Origin: Bifidobacterium breve
GTDB taxonomy: Bacteria > Actinomycetota > Actinomycetes > Nanopelagicales > Nanopelagicaceae
Reading direction: 5' to 3'
Length of the DNA: 36,461 bases
NCBI GenBank assembly: GCA_945860245.1
Contig: CAMAPO010000011.1
Coordinates: forward strand, 1-36,461
This document shows positions 8,540 through 16,848 of this stretch, in pieces; within the stretch, counting starts at the first letter, position 1, and each line of letters opens with the position of its first letter. The notes under the pieces are model-generated. The model ran no database searches and had not been told where the DNA came from. It saw only the letters and a list, made by a program, of their open reading frames with translations. The translations under genes were made by a program, and so were the position numbers.

Positions 8540-8556
8540 TCACCCTATAGGGGTGA
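8540..8556. promoter_or_regulatory. Inverted repeat TCACCC-N5-GGGTGA upstream of the LuxR-type gene
   Basis: TCACCCTATAGGGGTGA lies about 43-60 bases before the GTG of the regulator. More half-sites lie at 8504-8509 (GGGTGA) and 8464-8469 (TCACCC, inside the gene). It is a candidate operator, possibly for autoregulation. The region also overlaps the space just after the gabT stop. Confidence 0.4.
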
Positions 8557-8571
8557 GACGGGTAGGTGAAT

Positions 8572-9912
8572 TTAGAGGCTAGCGAAAGCTTCTTCTAGAA
8601 CTCCAAGGGCATCCTTCAAGAGCTCATCGGAGATAACGATCGGTGGCAAGAAGCGAATTACATTGCCGTAAATGCCAGCGGTAAGGATCAGCACGCCTTT
8701 GCTCTGGCAATACTTGATCACGGCAGCCATCGCTGTTGGATTTGGGTTCTTCGTGCCAGCTTCGACGAGTTCAATAGCCTGCATCGCTCCGCGCCCACGG
8801 ACTTCACCAATTATCGGATATTTAGCGGCGAGGGCATTTAGCGAAGTAGTTAAAATCTCTCCGATATGTAGGGCGCGATCGGCCAACTTATCTTCTTCAA
8901 TAGTTGCAATCGCACCGAGCGCTGCGGCGCAGGCAATTGGATTTCCGCCATAAGTTCCGCCAAGACCACCAACGTGAGATGAATCCATAATCTCTGCACG
9001 CGCCGTAACTGCGGCAAGTGGCAAGCCACCAGCAATTCCCTTTGCGGTCACGATCATATCTGGCTCAACGCCTTCATCTTCGCAGGCAAACATTTGGCCG
9101 GTGCGGGCAAAACCAGTCTGCACTTCATCTGCAATAAATACGATGCCGTTCTTGGTAGCAAATTTTGATAGACCTGGCAAGAATCCTTTGGGTGGAACAA
9201 TGAATCCACCTTCACCTTGGATTGGCTCAATTAAAATTGCGGCAACGTTATGTGCGCCAACTTCTTTCTCAATCTTTGAAGTTACTTGCTCCAAATAATC
9301 TTGCGCCATTGTTGCGAGGTTTCCCTCATAGTGGAATGAGTACGGCATCGGCATGCGATAAATTTCAGAAGCGAAAGGACCAAAGCCTTCTTTATAAGGC
9401 ACATTCTTTGCAGTTAGCGCCATAGTTAAATTGGTACGGCCGTGATAGGCGTGCTCAAAGACAATTACCGCTGGACGCTTAGTTGCGTGGCGAGCAATTT
9501 TGATCGCATTCTCAACTGCTTCTGCACCCGAGTTCTGCAAAATAGATTTCTTTTTAAATGTACCTGGTGTGATGCGGTTGAGCGCTTCGCAGACTTCGAC
9601 GTAACCCATATATGGCGCAGTCGTGAAGTTGGTGTGAGTGAAAGCTTGTACTGCTTCAATTACGCGTTCCACAACACGAGGCGCGGCATTTCCAACATTT
9701 ACAACGCCAATACCGGCGCCTAAATCAATAATTCGATTGCCATCAACATCTTGCAAGATAGCGCCTTCGCCGCGTTCGATAAACGCTGGGATCGCCATGC
9801 CCAGACCTGCAGATACTGCCTCTTTACGTCGCGCGATTAACTCAAGTGACTTTGGCCCCGGAATAGCAGTGGCTAAGTGACGTGATTGCGGCAGAGGGTC
9901 CTTTGAGGTCAT
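8572..9912 (-). CDS. gabT: 4-aminobutyrate aminotransferase (class III PLP aminotransferase)
   Basis: A 446-residue class III aminotransferase. The PLP Schiff-base lysine is K291 (TAKGIAGGLPL), the ring-nitrogen aspartate is D262 (ADEVQTGFART), and the phosphate-binding Ser-Gly-Ala is at 128-130 (QNSGAEAVENAIKIAR). The stretch HAYHGRTNLTMALTAK (154-169) closely matches what I recall of mycobacterial GabT, which is why GABA rather than ornithine or acetylornithine is preferred as substrate. It converts GABA and 2-oxoglutarate to succinic semialdehyde and glutamate. No succinate-semialdehyde dehydrogenase lies adjacent. A perfect TATAAT lies 6 bases before the ATG, indicating a strong leaderless promoter. 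The gene is divergent from an amino acid decarboxylase gene, 58 bp away. Confidence 0.9.
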   Translation of the reverse strand: MTSKDPLPQSRHLATAIPGPKSLELIARRKEAVSAGLGMAIPAFIERGEGAILQDVDGNRIIDLGAGIGVVNVGNAAPRVVERVIEAVQAFTHTNFTTAPYMGYVEVCEALNRITPGTFKKKSILQNSGAEAVENAIKIARHATKRPAVIVFEHAYHGRTNLTMALTAKNVPYKEGFGPFASEIYRMPMPYSFHYEGNLATMAQDYLEQVTSKIEKEVGAHNVAAILIEPIQGEGGFIVPPKGFLPGLSKFATKNGIVFIADEVQTGFARTGQMFACEDEGVEPDMIVTAKGIAGGLPLAAVTARAEIMDSSHVGGLGGTYGGNPIACAAALGAIATIEEDKLADRALHIGEILTTSLNALAAKYPIIGEVRGRGAMQAIELVEAGTKNPNPTAMAAVIKYCQSKGVLILTAGIYGNVIRFLPPIVISDELLKDALGVLEEAFASL

Positions 9913-9918
9913 AGTGAA

Positions 9919-9924
9919 ATTATA
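9919..9924 (-). promoter_or_regulatory. Perfect TATAAT -10 of gabT (leaderless)
   Basis: On the minus strand TATAAT, 6 bases, then the gabT ATG. No convincing TTGACA-like -35 is present at 16-18 bp. Confidence 0.6.
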
Positions 9925-9958
9925 GAGCCTACTTTTTAACTTCTACGCCGTTACGAGT

Positions 9959-9964
9959 TAGGCT
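9959..9964 (+). promoter_or_regulatory. Candidate -10 of the decarboxylase gene (leaderless)
   Basis: TAGGCT, 6 bases, then the GTG at 9971. The ATG two bases upstream of this GTG runs straight into TGA, so GTG is the only sensible start. Confidence 0.45.
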
Positions 9965-9970
9965 CAGCAT

Positions 9971-11416
9971 GTGAAGATCAACTCGCAATTGCGCAGCAGC
10001 GCTCCGCTACTTGATGCTTACCTGTCTTACTTTGAAGGCAATCTCACACCTTTCACAATTCCTGGCCATAAGCAGCGCGCTTCGCAGATCGATCAAGGTC
10101 TTGGCGCTGTAGTCGATGCAGATATTCCACTTTATGGCGGCTTAGATGAAATTAAATTAACCAATCAGGTATTAATGGAATCTGAATCACTTGCTGCGCA
10201 ATTGTGGGGCGCGGATTTTGCGCGTTTCTCCACCGGCGGTTCCACACATGCCAATCAAGCGGTAATTCTCGCCCTTGGAAAACCAGGAGATAAAGTCGCT
10301 TTAAGTCGCACCGCACACCGTTCCGTTTTAAGCGCTCTCGTTTTAGCAGGATTAGAACCAATCTGGCTAACCCCCGAGATAGATGCCAGCACTGGGGTGC
10401 CACTTGGCATTCCGCTATCTGAAGTAGAACGGGCTTTGGCCGAAAAACCAATTGCGTTATTGCTAACTGAACCTGGTTACTTAGGAGTTATTTCTGATCT
10501 AGCGCCCTTAATTAAGCGAACTCACGAAAGTTCGATTCCGGTCATTGTCGATGCAGCATGGGGTGGGCACTTTGGATTTCATCCTGACCTGCCAAAACAC
10601 GTGATGCAGCTGGGCGCCGATGCGCTAATTACTAGCGTTCATAAAGCACTTCCGGGTTACAGCGCATCAGCGCTCTTACTTGCCCGCACCAACTTACTTA
10701 GCGCCGATCGCCTTGAGCAGAGCTTTGAAACAACACACACAACATCTCCTGCCGGTGCACCGCTGGCATCTATTGATGCCGTGCGCGCTCTTCTGCAAAC
10801 TCGTGGGCCAGAACTCTTAGGTGCGCTACTTGCAAATATCGCTGAATTTAAAGCGGCAGTACAAGCTAATTTCGACCTGCCTATCTTCTTAAATTCCAGC
10901 GACTTTCCCGCAGGACGATTTGATCCAGCCAAGGTTGTGCTGCGAGCTAATCAACTTGGTGCATCTGGTGTCGAGATTGAAAATTTATTAATCGAGCAAG
11001 GCATACGAGTTGAGATGGCTGATCGAGATACCTTGGTATTTCTCGCCACCTTGGCTGACACCAAAGAAGATTTTCAAAAGTTAGCAAGCGTCTTGATCGG
11101 AATATTAAAGTCAGTTGCCGGTACACCGCGCGCAAGTGCAACCGCACTTAGCTGGTCGGTGATCCCGCAAGTCGCAATATCTATGCGCGATGCCTACTTT
11201 GCAGATACCGAGCTAGTTAGCGCACTTGCTGCGATTGGCCGAACCTCAGCAGATTTAATTGCGCCTTATCCCCCAGGTGTTGCCGTTGTGGCACCCGGTG
11301 AAGTTCTAACCGAACAGATAGTCAACGGTTTGATTACCTCACAAAAAGCTGGTGTTCGCATTGCCTATGCAACAGATCCAACTCTGGAAAGTTTTCGGGT
11401 AGTCAGCCTTCGCTAG
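9971..11416 (+). CDS. Orn/Lys/Arg decarboxylase family protein (fold type I PLP)
   Basis: A 481-residue member of the short, Gram-positive-type Orn/Lys/Arg decarboxylases. Key sites: PGHK at 31-34, the STGGSTHANQA cofactor-phosphate loop (88-98), D194 in VDAAWGGHFGFH for the PLP ring, and the Schiff-base lysine K225 in SVHKALPGYSAS. The C-terminal domain ends in the typical PYPPGVAVVAPGE stretch. The family makes putrescine, cadaverine or agmatine, and which amino acid is used cannot be decided here. The gene is divergent from gabT and converges with an SSAT-like acetyltransferase gene, overlapping it by 14 bp. Together these suggest polyamine or diamine metabolism. The GTG start is supported by the -10 spacing. 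Confidence 0.9.
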   Translation: MKINSQLRSSAPLLDAYLSYFEGNLTPFTIPGHKQRASQIDQGLGAVVDADIPLYGGLDEIKLTNQVLMESESLAAQLWGADFARFSTGGSTHANQAVILALGKPGDKVALSRTAHRSVLSALVLAGLEPIWLTPEIDASTGVPLGIPLSEVERALAEKPIALLLTEPGYLGVISDLAPLIKRTHESSIPVIVDAAWGGHFGFHPDLPKHVMQLGADALITSVHKALPGYSASALLLARTNLLSADRLEQSFETTHTTSPAGAPLASIDAVRALLQTRGPELLGALLANIAEFKAAVQANFDLPIFLNSSDFPAGRFDPAKVVLRANQLGASGVEIENLLIEQGIRVEMADRDTLVFLATLADTKEDFQKLASVLIGILKSVAGTPRASATALSWSVIPQVAISMRDAYFADTELVSALAAIGRTSADLIAPYPPGVAVVAPGEVLTEQIVNGLITSQKAGVRIAYATDPTLESFRVVSLR

Positions 11417-11879
11417 CAAATTTCTTTAAGGCATCGCCCGAAAGTCTAAATACCGTCCACTCATCCATCGGCACTGCCCCGAGTGATTGATAGAAATCAA
11501 TCGAAGGCGTATTCCAATCAAGTACCCACCACTGAAATCTTTCATAGCCGCGTTCTACGCAAAGGGCGGCCAAGGTTTGCATAAAACCTTTACCAATTCC
11601 GTGGCCGCGATATTCGGGCTGTACAAAGAGATCTTCTAGGTAGATTCCAGCTATGCCCAGCCAAGTTGAGTAATTTAAAAACCAGAGTGCGATGCCAACA
11701 ACCTTGCCATCGACTTCTGCCACGTGACAGAAAGCAACAGGGTTTGCGTTAAAGAGCGAGGTATTGATTTGATCTATTGTGGCAACCATTTGTTCGGGCG
11801 CTTTTTCATAAAGGGCAAGCTCGTAAATCAAGCGATGGATATCATCGGCATCAGCCGGCACTGCCATACGAATCTGCAT
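11403..11879 (-). CDS. GNAT acetyltransferase, spermidine/spermine (diamine) N-acetyltransferase-like
   Basis: A 158-residue GNAT protein. The acetyl-CoA loop is RGHGIG at 91-96, preceded by YLEDLFVQPEY (80-90). The segment WNTPSIDFYQSLGA (122-135) includes the tyrosine that serves as general acid in the SSAT group. The order LYEKAPEQ, YLEDLFV, RGHGIGK, VLDWNTPSIDFY parallels eukaryotic SAT1/SAT2 from memory, and that subgroup acetylates polyamines, thialysine or related diamines. The adjacent decarboxylase gene supports a diamine substrate. The 3' end overlaps that gene's 3' end by 14 bp, tail to tail. TAAACT 6 bases before the ATG suggests its own leaderless promoter. Family is firm and substrate is inferred. 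Confidence 0.88.
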   Translation of the reverse strand: MQIRMAVPADADDIHRLIYELALYEKAPEQMVATIDQINTSLFNANPVAFCHVAEVDGKVVGIALWFLNYSTWLGIAGIYLEDLFVQPEYRGHGIGKGFMQTLAALCVERGYERFQWWVLDWNTPSIDFYQSLGAVPMDEWTVFRLSGDALKKFASEG

Positions 11880-11885
11880 TAGTTA

Positions 11886-11891
11886 AGTTTA
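11886..11891 (-). promoter_or_regulatory. Candidate -10 of the acetyltransferase gene (leaderless)
   Basis: On the minus strand TAAACT, 6 bases, then the ATG. It sits just beyond the terminator of the pst operon. Confidence 0.45.
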
Positions 11892-11896
11892 GGGGA

Positions 11897-11926
11897 AAGA
11901 AAAACGGCCAGGTTTCCCTGGCCGTT
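11897..11926 (-). terminator. Intrinsic terminator of pstS / pst operon
   Basis: A perfect 10-bp stem AACGGCCAGG (11903-11912) and CCTGGCCGTT (11917-11926) with a 4-base loop. Read on the minus strand it ends in TTTTTCTTT. It lies 29 bases after the pstS stop and isolates the acetyltransferase gene from the pst genes. Confidence 0.9.
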
Positions 11927-11954
11927 CCCCCCTCGTGGATGGATAGGTTAAAAA

Positions 11955-13100
11955 TTAACCAATCTTTGCAATCTGTGATTCGGCTTTCTTCTTGAATTCA
12001 CCATCGATAACGCTAAATCCAAGATCTGAACCCTTGTCCTTAGCACAAGCTGGTGAGAGTAAGTACGTTGCAAGCGCCTTAACTGCTGCAGCGCGAGTCT
12101 TATCTGGGTATGAAGTATCTACCAACATATAAGAAACGATACCGAGTGTGTACGCACCTGGTTCTTTAGTTGCATAATCGAATGTCATGATTCCATTAGC
12201 ATCCATGGCTCCTTGTGATAGGAACGCAGAAGTAGTTACAGAGCCTGGCGTTACTGCACTACCGGCTGGATTTAGAACATCTGCAACCTTCAATCTATTC
12301 GCAGCAGCATAGTTGACTTCAGCGAAAGTAATTGAGTAAGGAGTCTTTCCGGCAAGCTGTGAAACACCGGTAGAAGATGATGCTCCTACAATGCGTCCCA
12401 AGTTTTCTGGTGCATTGATATTTCCAGGGAATGATGAGGTAAATACTGAAGCCTTCACTTTAGTCCAAACAGATGGCGCAGACTTGTTCAGGTAGTTAGT
12501 GAAGTTTTCAGTAGTTCCTGAAGAATCTGAGCGGTAAATAACCTTGATTGGCTTGTTTGGAAGATTGTAGACAGTAGTTGATGGAGTTGTCTTAGAAACG
12601 ATTGGTTTACCATTTGAATCTTTTACGATTTCTCCGTTTTTAGTCTTGTAAGTAACCTTATTAAACGCACGATTGTTATCTTTAACAATCGCTGGATCAT
12701 CCCAGCGTGTAATTGTTCCGGCGAAGATTCCTGCAATTGTGTTTGCAGAGAGAGTTAGTGTCTTACGTGATGGAAGATTGTGAAGAATTGCGATTGGTGC
12801 TGCAACTACCGGCACGTGAATAACGCTGGAGCGCTTTGTAGCTGCTGTGTGTGCTGCATCAGAGAACCAAAAATCGCCAATTGATTTATCTGAGTTGCTG
12901 CGGCCAGTTCCTGATCCAGATGAAGCATATGTAAATGAATGTGATGATGCTGTAGCAAATGGAGCTTTGCAAGCTTCAATTATTAGCGCTGGAAATGACG
13001 CGCCAGAACCCTGTAGGTCTACTGCGTGAGCTGGTGTCGAGGCGACCAACCCGAAAACAAGTGCAACTGCTGCAGATTTTGCAAGCATTGAAACTTTCAT
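11955..13100 (-). CDS. pstS: Phosphate ABC transporter substrate-binding protein PstS
   Basis: A 381-residue exported phosphate-binding protein. A Sec signal peptide (basic MKVSMLAK, hydrophobic core, TPAHA cleavage near residue 26) is followed by GSGASFP, the start of the mature fold that binds phosphate, and later by SSGSGTGRS and YRSDSSGTTENFTNYL, typical PstS phosphate-contact regions. There is no lipobox cysteine, unusual for a monoderm substrate-binding protein. The ATG has an AAGGGG Shine-Dalgarno 7 bases upstream. It is the last gene of the phoU-pstCAB series but has a 117-bp leader with a Pho box, so it is probably also transcribed alone at a high level. A strong terminator follows. 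Confidence 0.95.
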   Translation of the reverse strand: MKVSMLAKSAAVALVFGLVASTPAHAVDLQGSGASFPALIIEACKAPFATASSHSFTYASSGSGTGRSNSDKSIGDFWFSDAAHTAATKRSSVIHVPVVAAPIAILHNLPSRKTLTLSANTIAGIFAGTITRWDDPAIVKDNNRAFNKVTYKTKNGEIVKDSNGKPIVSKTTPSTTVYNLPNKPIKVIYRSDSSGTTENFTNYLNKSAPSVWTKVKASVFTSSFPGNINAPENLGRIVGASSSTGVSQLAGKTPYSITFAEVNYAAANRLKVADVLNPAGSAVTPGSVTTSAFLSQGAMDANGIMTFDYATKEPGAYTLGIVSYMLVDTSYPDKTRAAAVKALATYLLSPACAKDKGSDLGFSVIDGEFKKKAESQIAKIG

Positions 13101-13172
13101 TAATTTTCCCCTTAGTTGAGATATGTGTACTTCAGGATAAAACTAGGCAGTCGTGGTTAACAAAATCCGCCC

Positions 13173-13216
13173 CTAAGGCAAACGTTGCCCGACCTTTAGG
13201 TGAACAACAGGTAACG
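13173..13216 (-). promoter_or_regulatory. Pho box (RegX3/PhoP-type 11-mer repeats) upstream of pstS
   Basis: On the minus strand consecutive 11-mers are CGTTACCTGTT (13206-13216), GTTCACCTAAA (13195-13205), GGTCGGGCAAC (13184-13194) and GTTTGCCTTAG (13173-13183). GTTCACC with an 11-bp period is the known actinobacterial PhoP/RegX3 operator core. The array lies about 75-115 bases before the pstS ATG, directly after the pstB stop. Confidence 0.75.
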
Positions 13217-13217
13217 G

Positions 13218-14090
13218 CTAACCGAAGCGGCCGGTGACGTAATTTTCAGTTCGCTGATCCTTTGGCTGCGAGAATATTTCGCTAGTGCGGGCGACTTCAA
13301 TCATTTCACCTGGGCCGCCATCAGATAAGAAGAAGGCGGTGTAATCAGAAACTCGCGCCGCTTGCTGCATATTGTGGGTAACAATGATAATCGTCATGGA
13401 ATCAGAGAGTTCGCGGATAGTTTCCTCAATACGCAGGGTTGAACCAGGATCGAGAGCTGAACAAGGCTCATCCATTAAAAGAACCTGCGGGCTCACCGCT
13501 AAGGCGCGAGCGATACATAGGCGCTGTTGTTGCCCGCCTGAGAGAGAGCCACCATGTGCATCAAGGCGATCTTTTACCTCATTCCAAAGACCGGCGCGAA
13601 CTAGACAAGATTCAAGCAATTCATCTTTATTCGCTACTTTAATCTGCGCTAGTTTCAAACCAGATAGCACATTCTCACCAATAGTCATTGATGGAAATGG
13701 GTTTGGCTTTTGAAAAACCATGCCAATTTGCAGGCGAATCTTAGTTACATCCACTCCCGGTGCGTAAACATCTTTTCCATCTAACAAAACTTGTCCAGCC
13801 ATTGCTGCACCTGGAATAAATTCATGCATACGGTTCATTGTTCTGATAAAAGTTGACTTACCACAGCCGGATGGGCCAATTAGAGCGGTGACAGAACCAG
13901 CTGCGAATTCAAGGTTAATATCGGCCAAGACGTGATTCTTGCCAAACCACGCGTGCACTCCGCGCGCTTCTAGCCCTGTTCCCGTTGCAGTACTTGCCTT
14001 GCTCCGCTCGACTCTAGCGTTGGCAACGCTGGCCAATGAACTCGGTTGGGTTGATGACATTGCTTTCTCGCTTTCAGGAGTTTGTATCAC
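13218..14090 (-). CDS. pstB: Phosphate ABC transporter ATP-binding protein PstB
   Basis: A 290-residue ABC ATPase that powers phosphate import by PstCA. Walker [10 protein letters not shown] at 72-80, signature [16 protein letters not shown], Walker [14 protein letters not shown], and the switch histidine in [28 protein letters not shown] and [13 protein letters not shown] wording is typical of PstB. The first 40 residues are an extension relative to most PstB. Translation probably starts at the GTG that overlaps the pstA stop (GTGA at 14087-14090), but an ATG at codon 11 (ending 14060) would remove part of the extension and cannot be excluded. Gene order and overlap with pstA indicate one transcript. 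Confidence 0.95.
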   Translation of the reverse strand: MIQTPESEKAMSSTQPSSLASVANARVERSKASTATGTGLEARGVHAWFGKNHVLADINLEFAAGSVTALIGPSGCGKSTFIRTMNRMHEFIPGAAMAGQVLLDGKDVYAPGVDVTKIRLQIGMVFQKPNPFPSMTIGENVLSGLKLAQIKVANKDELLESCLVRAGLWNEVKDRLDAHGGSLSGGQQQRLCIARALAVSPQVLLMDEPCSALDPGSTLRIEETIRELSDSMTIIIVTHNMQQAARVSDYTAFFLSDGGPGEMIEVARTSEIFSQPKDQRTENYVTGRFG

Positions 14091-15130
14091 TTTGACATCT
14101 TTCTATTAGAGAGTGCACGAGCGGCGATGAAGAGGATAAGAACTAAAATCATTAGAACGAGTAGTCCAGCCCAGGCCCTAGTGATCGCTTCAGGAGAACC
14201 GGCGTTAAATGACTTCCAGATGTAATAAGGCAGAGAACCAACTGAACCGCTAAATGGATTTGGATTTACTTTATCTCCACCACCAGTAAGCAGAAGAAGA
14301 GGAGCGGTTTCGCCAGCAATACGCGCGATACCCAAAATAATCGCAGTCATTAGCCCACTTCGTGCCGCTGGCAACACGATCATGGCAACTGTGCGCCACT
14401 GGGTTCCTCCCAGTGCGGTTCCAGCTTCACGCAATTCATTTGGAATCAGCAATAAAACTTCTTCTGATGTGCGAGCAATCGTCGGAATCATCAAAATAGT
14501 CAGAGCAAGTGCACCCATCAAGGCGGAGTAACCTTTAGTTATTGGATAAAGCACTGCGGAGAGAATAAACAATCCAGCGATAATTGAAGGAACGCCTGAC
14601 ATTGCCTGAACCAAGAAGCGAATTGGTCCAGCAAATTTTCCTTTAATTTCTGTTAGGTACAGCGCGGTAAGAATTCCGATCGGAACGCTCATGATCAGCG
14701 CAAGCACAACCAAGGTAAGCGTTCCGGTCATTGCATGAAGAAGTCCACCAGTCGGAATCGGGTCGGTTGGCGTAGCCATGGACATATCACTGCTTAAGAT
14801 TCCAAGGTGTAATCCAGGAAGGCCTTTTTGCAGAACTGTAAATAAAATACTTGCAATAGGGATTACTGTGACAACAGCACCTAGCGCCACCAAAGTACTA
14901 ACAAATGAATCTTTTGCCGCCTGAGGGCCGCGATTTATAAATGAAAAAGTTGAGGTGATTACGCCATAAGCTACAAAGAAGATAAATGCGTAAGCTAGCT
15001 TTCCCTTCATTTCAGTTGCTGCTACAAAGAAATATGCAAAAACAATTGCAGCAAATAAAAAGGAGGCTCCAAGTATTCGATCTTGTGGGCTTTTTGCCCA
15101 AGGCATTGTTGGGACGGCGACAGTGCTCAT
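14087..15130 (-). CDS. pstA: Phosphate ABC transporter permease PstA
   Basis: A 347-residue membrane protein, one half of the phosphate channel. The core permease carries the EAA loop ([31 protein letters not shown]) and the GETAPLLLL segment typical of PstA. About 90 N-terminal residues add two or three membrane segments before the canonical core, making it longer than E. coli PstA (about 296 residues). Its ATG overlaps the pstC stop (ATGA, 15127-15130) and its stop overlaps the pstB start, so the three genes are translationally coupled. Confidence 0.95.
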   Translation of the reverse strand: MSTVAVPTMPWAKSPQDRILGASFLFAAIVFAYFFVAATEMKGKLAYAFIFFVAYGVITSTFSFINRGPQAAKDSFVSTLVALGAVVTVIPIASILFTVLQKGLPGLHLGILSSDMSMATPTDPIPTGGLLHAMTGTLTLVVLALIMSVPIGILTALYLTEIKGKFAGPIRFLVQAMSGVPSIIAGLFILSAVLYPITKGYSALMGALALTILMIPTIARTSEEVLLLIPNELREAGTALGGTQWRTVAMIVLPAARSGLMTAIILGIARIAGETAPLLLLTGGGDKVNPNPFSGSVGSLPYYIWKSFNAGSPEAITRAWAGLLVLMILVLILFIAARALSNRKMSK

Positions 15131-16107
15131 CGTCCTGACTTCCCAGTGGACTTGACGATTACGTTGGCAGTGGCATTTACCGCAAGTGTTAACAAGAATA
15201 AAACTAGGCCAGCTGCCATGAGTGCCTTGATCTCATATGCACTTGCTTCACCAAACTTTAAAATAATTAGCGAGGCAACGTTTCCGCCGGCTCCAAGAAG
15301 AATGTGCCAATTAATCTGGAAAACAATATTTAATACTGTATAAACGGCGACTGTTTCTCCCATTGCGCGACCGAGTCCGAGCATTGCTCCACCGACGACA
15401 CCGCTGCGACCATGTGGGATTACAACGGCTTTGATCATTGCCCAACGAGTCGCACCAAGTGCAAACGCTGCCTGAATACGATCCAAAGGCGCTTGCGCAA
15501 AAATTTCCCGTGAAACCGATGTAATGATCGGAATAATCATGATTGCAAGTACAACACCTGCGACAAATGGTGAGCGCGCGAAGAAGTAAGGTTCAACTTC
15601 GAATATTGGAATCCACTCAAAGTACCTGTTAATTAACTTCCCCCAGTATTCAACACTTGGCATCAATACCAAGAAGCCCCAAATACCGAAGAGGATCGAG
15701 GGGAAAGCGGCCATCATGTCGATTACCGCAACAAGAATTTTCTTAAGCCATCCTGGTGCGTAAAAGTTTAAGTAAAGTGCTGAAAAGACTGAGATCGGAA
15801 CAGCGATGACTACGGCGACTAACGAGCAAAGAATTGTGCCAACCAACATAGCTGAAAGGCCAAAATTGCTCTCCACAACATTGGCTGACTCATCCAAGGT
15901 AACTGACCAATCAGCGCCGGTGATGAATCCCAAACCCTCTTCTCTTAATACTTCAAATCCACGGTATGCCAAGAAAACCGCTATCAATCCCAGAACTATC
16001 AGAGAAGAAAGCCCGCCACCTGTGACTACTCCACGGAAAACTTTGTCGGAGCGACGAGGCTCGGTAGATATTTCCCGAGGATTTGGGATTAGCGTTGCTG
16101 TCGTCAT
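15127..16107 (-). CDS. pstC: Phosphate ABC transporter permease PstC
   Basis: A 326-residue permease partner of PstA with about six membrane segments, the EAA loop (APLDRIQAAFALGATRWAMIKAVVIPHG) and the GRAMGETVAV motif of PstC. I place the start at the ATG ending at 16107, one base after the phoU stop. GGAAG lies 11 bases upstream of it. A TTG three codons further upstream (16116) would overlap phoU but has the GGAAG only 2 bases away, which is too close. The gene follows phoU in a tight operon with pstA, pstB and pstS. Confidence 0.93.
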   Translation of the reverse strand: MTTATLIPNPREISTEPRRSDKVFRGVVTGGGLSSLIVLGLIAVFLAYRGFEVLREEGLGFITGADWSVTLDESANVVESNFGLSAMLVGTILCSLVAVVIAVPISVFSALYLNFYAPGWLKKILVAVIDMMAAFPSILFGIWGFLVLMPSVEYWGKLINRYFEWIPIFEVEPYFFARSPFVAGVVLAIMIIPIITSVSREIFAQAPLDRIQAAFALGATRWAMIKAVVIPHGRSGVVGGAMLGLGRAMGETVAVYTVLNIVFQINWHILLGAGGNVASLIILKFGEASAYEIKALMAAGLVLFLLTLAVNATANVIVKSTGKSGR

Positions 16108-16108
16108 A

Positions 16109-16759
16109 TTAAGCAAATCTTCCAGTCACCAAGAAAATAACTCTTCGTGCAACTGAAACAGCATGGTCTGCATATCTTTCGTAGTAACGACCAAGCAAAG
16201 TTAGATCAATTGCAGTTTCTACGCCGTGCTGCCAGGTGGGTGCAATCAAAACTGAAATTAATTGGCGGTGAAGCAAATCCATCTCATCATCATCTTTTTC
16301 AACTTGCGCCGCAAGTACTGTGTCGCGCGTTGATATTACTACTCCAGTTTTTGCTGCAATCTTTTCCGCGGTTACTCCCATAGACTCGATAAGCTCCAAA
16401 AGTTGATCTGGTACTGCAGCTGCTGGATGTCGCAGTCTTACAACTTTGGCTACGTGGTGTGCCAAGTCGCCCATTCGCTCAAGGTCTGCCGACATACGAA
16501 GTGCAGTAACTAGTGCACGTAGATCTGAGGCGACCGGTTGTTGTCTGGCGATAATGTCAATAATGCGCGCATCTAAATCGTGCTGCACCGTGTCAATTTT
16601 TTCATCGAAAGTGATAACTTCTTCGGCGAGCGAAAGGTTCTTACTCATAAGCGCACGCGTAGCTTTTGCCATTGAGTCGGAAACCATTACGCTTAATTCA
16701 AAGAGGGTTTGTGAAACGCCATCGAGTTCGTCCTGGAATACTGATCTGATTAAAGGCAT
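16109..16759 (-). CDS. phoU: Phosphate signalling regulator PhoU
   Basis: A 216-residue all-helical protein of two related PhoU domains. The metal-binding E/D-x3-D-type patches are visible in ITFDEKIDTVQHDLDARI and ADLERMGDLAHHVAKVVRLR in the first half and LLGRYYERYADHAVSVARRV in the second. PhoU links the Pst transporter to the sensor kinase and keeps the Pho response off when phosphate is ample. It is the first gene of the minus-strand pst series, unlike E. coli where it is last. The ATG lies 6 bases after TAGCGT. The divergent neighbour is senX3, with a shared Pho box between them. Confidence 0.94.
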   Translation of the reverse strand: MPLIRSVFQDELDGVSQTLFELSVMVSDSMAKATRALMSKNLSLAEEVITFDEKIDTVQHDLDARIIDIIARQQPVASDLRALVTALRMSADLERMGDLAHHVAKVVRLRHPAAAVPDQLLELIESMGVTAEKIAAKTGVVISTRDTVLAAQVEKDDDEMDLLHRQLISVLIAPTWQHGVETAIDLTLLGRYYERYADHAVSVARRVIFLVTGRFA

Positions 16760-16765
16760 GACTAG

Positions 16766-16771
16766 ACGCTA
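16766..16771 (-). promoter_or_regulatory. Candidate -10 of phoU (leaderless)
   Basis: On the minus strand TAGCGT, 6 bases, then the phoU ATG. The Pho-box array begins 5 bases further upstream and covers the -35 position. Confidence 0.45.
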
Positions 16772-16776
16772 GGCGC

Positions 16777-16823
16777 AATGCATTAACGGAGTCCCACCGT
16801 TAGGTGAACGGAAGGTGAACTGG
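16777..16823. promoter_or_regulatory. Divergent Pho box between phoU and senX3
   Basis: On the minus strand successive 11-mers read GTTCACCTTCC (16810-16820), GTTCACCTAAC (16799-16809), GGTGGGACTCC (16788-16798) and GTTAATGCATT (16777-16787). The first two are a canonical GTTCACC direct repeat. On the plus strand AGGTGAAC appears twice at 11-bp spacing, ending 13 bases before the senX3 -10. One array can therefore serve both directions. Confidence 0.85.
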
Positions 16824-16836
16824 ACCTTTGTGGCTA

Positions 16837-16842
16837 TAGAGT
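16837..16842 (+). promoter_or_regulatory. Candidate -10 of senX3 (leaderless)
   Basis: TAGAGT, 6 bases, then ATG at 16849. This supports the ATG over the TTG two codons upstream, which would overlap the spacer. Confidence 0.5.
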
Positions 16843-16848
16843 TTGGGT

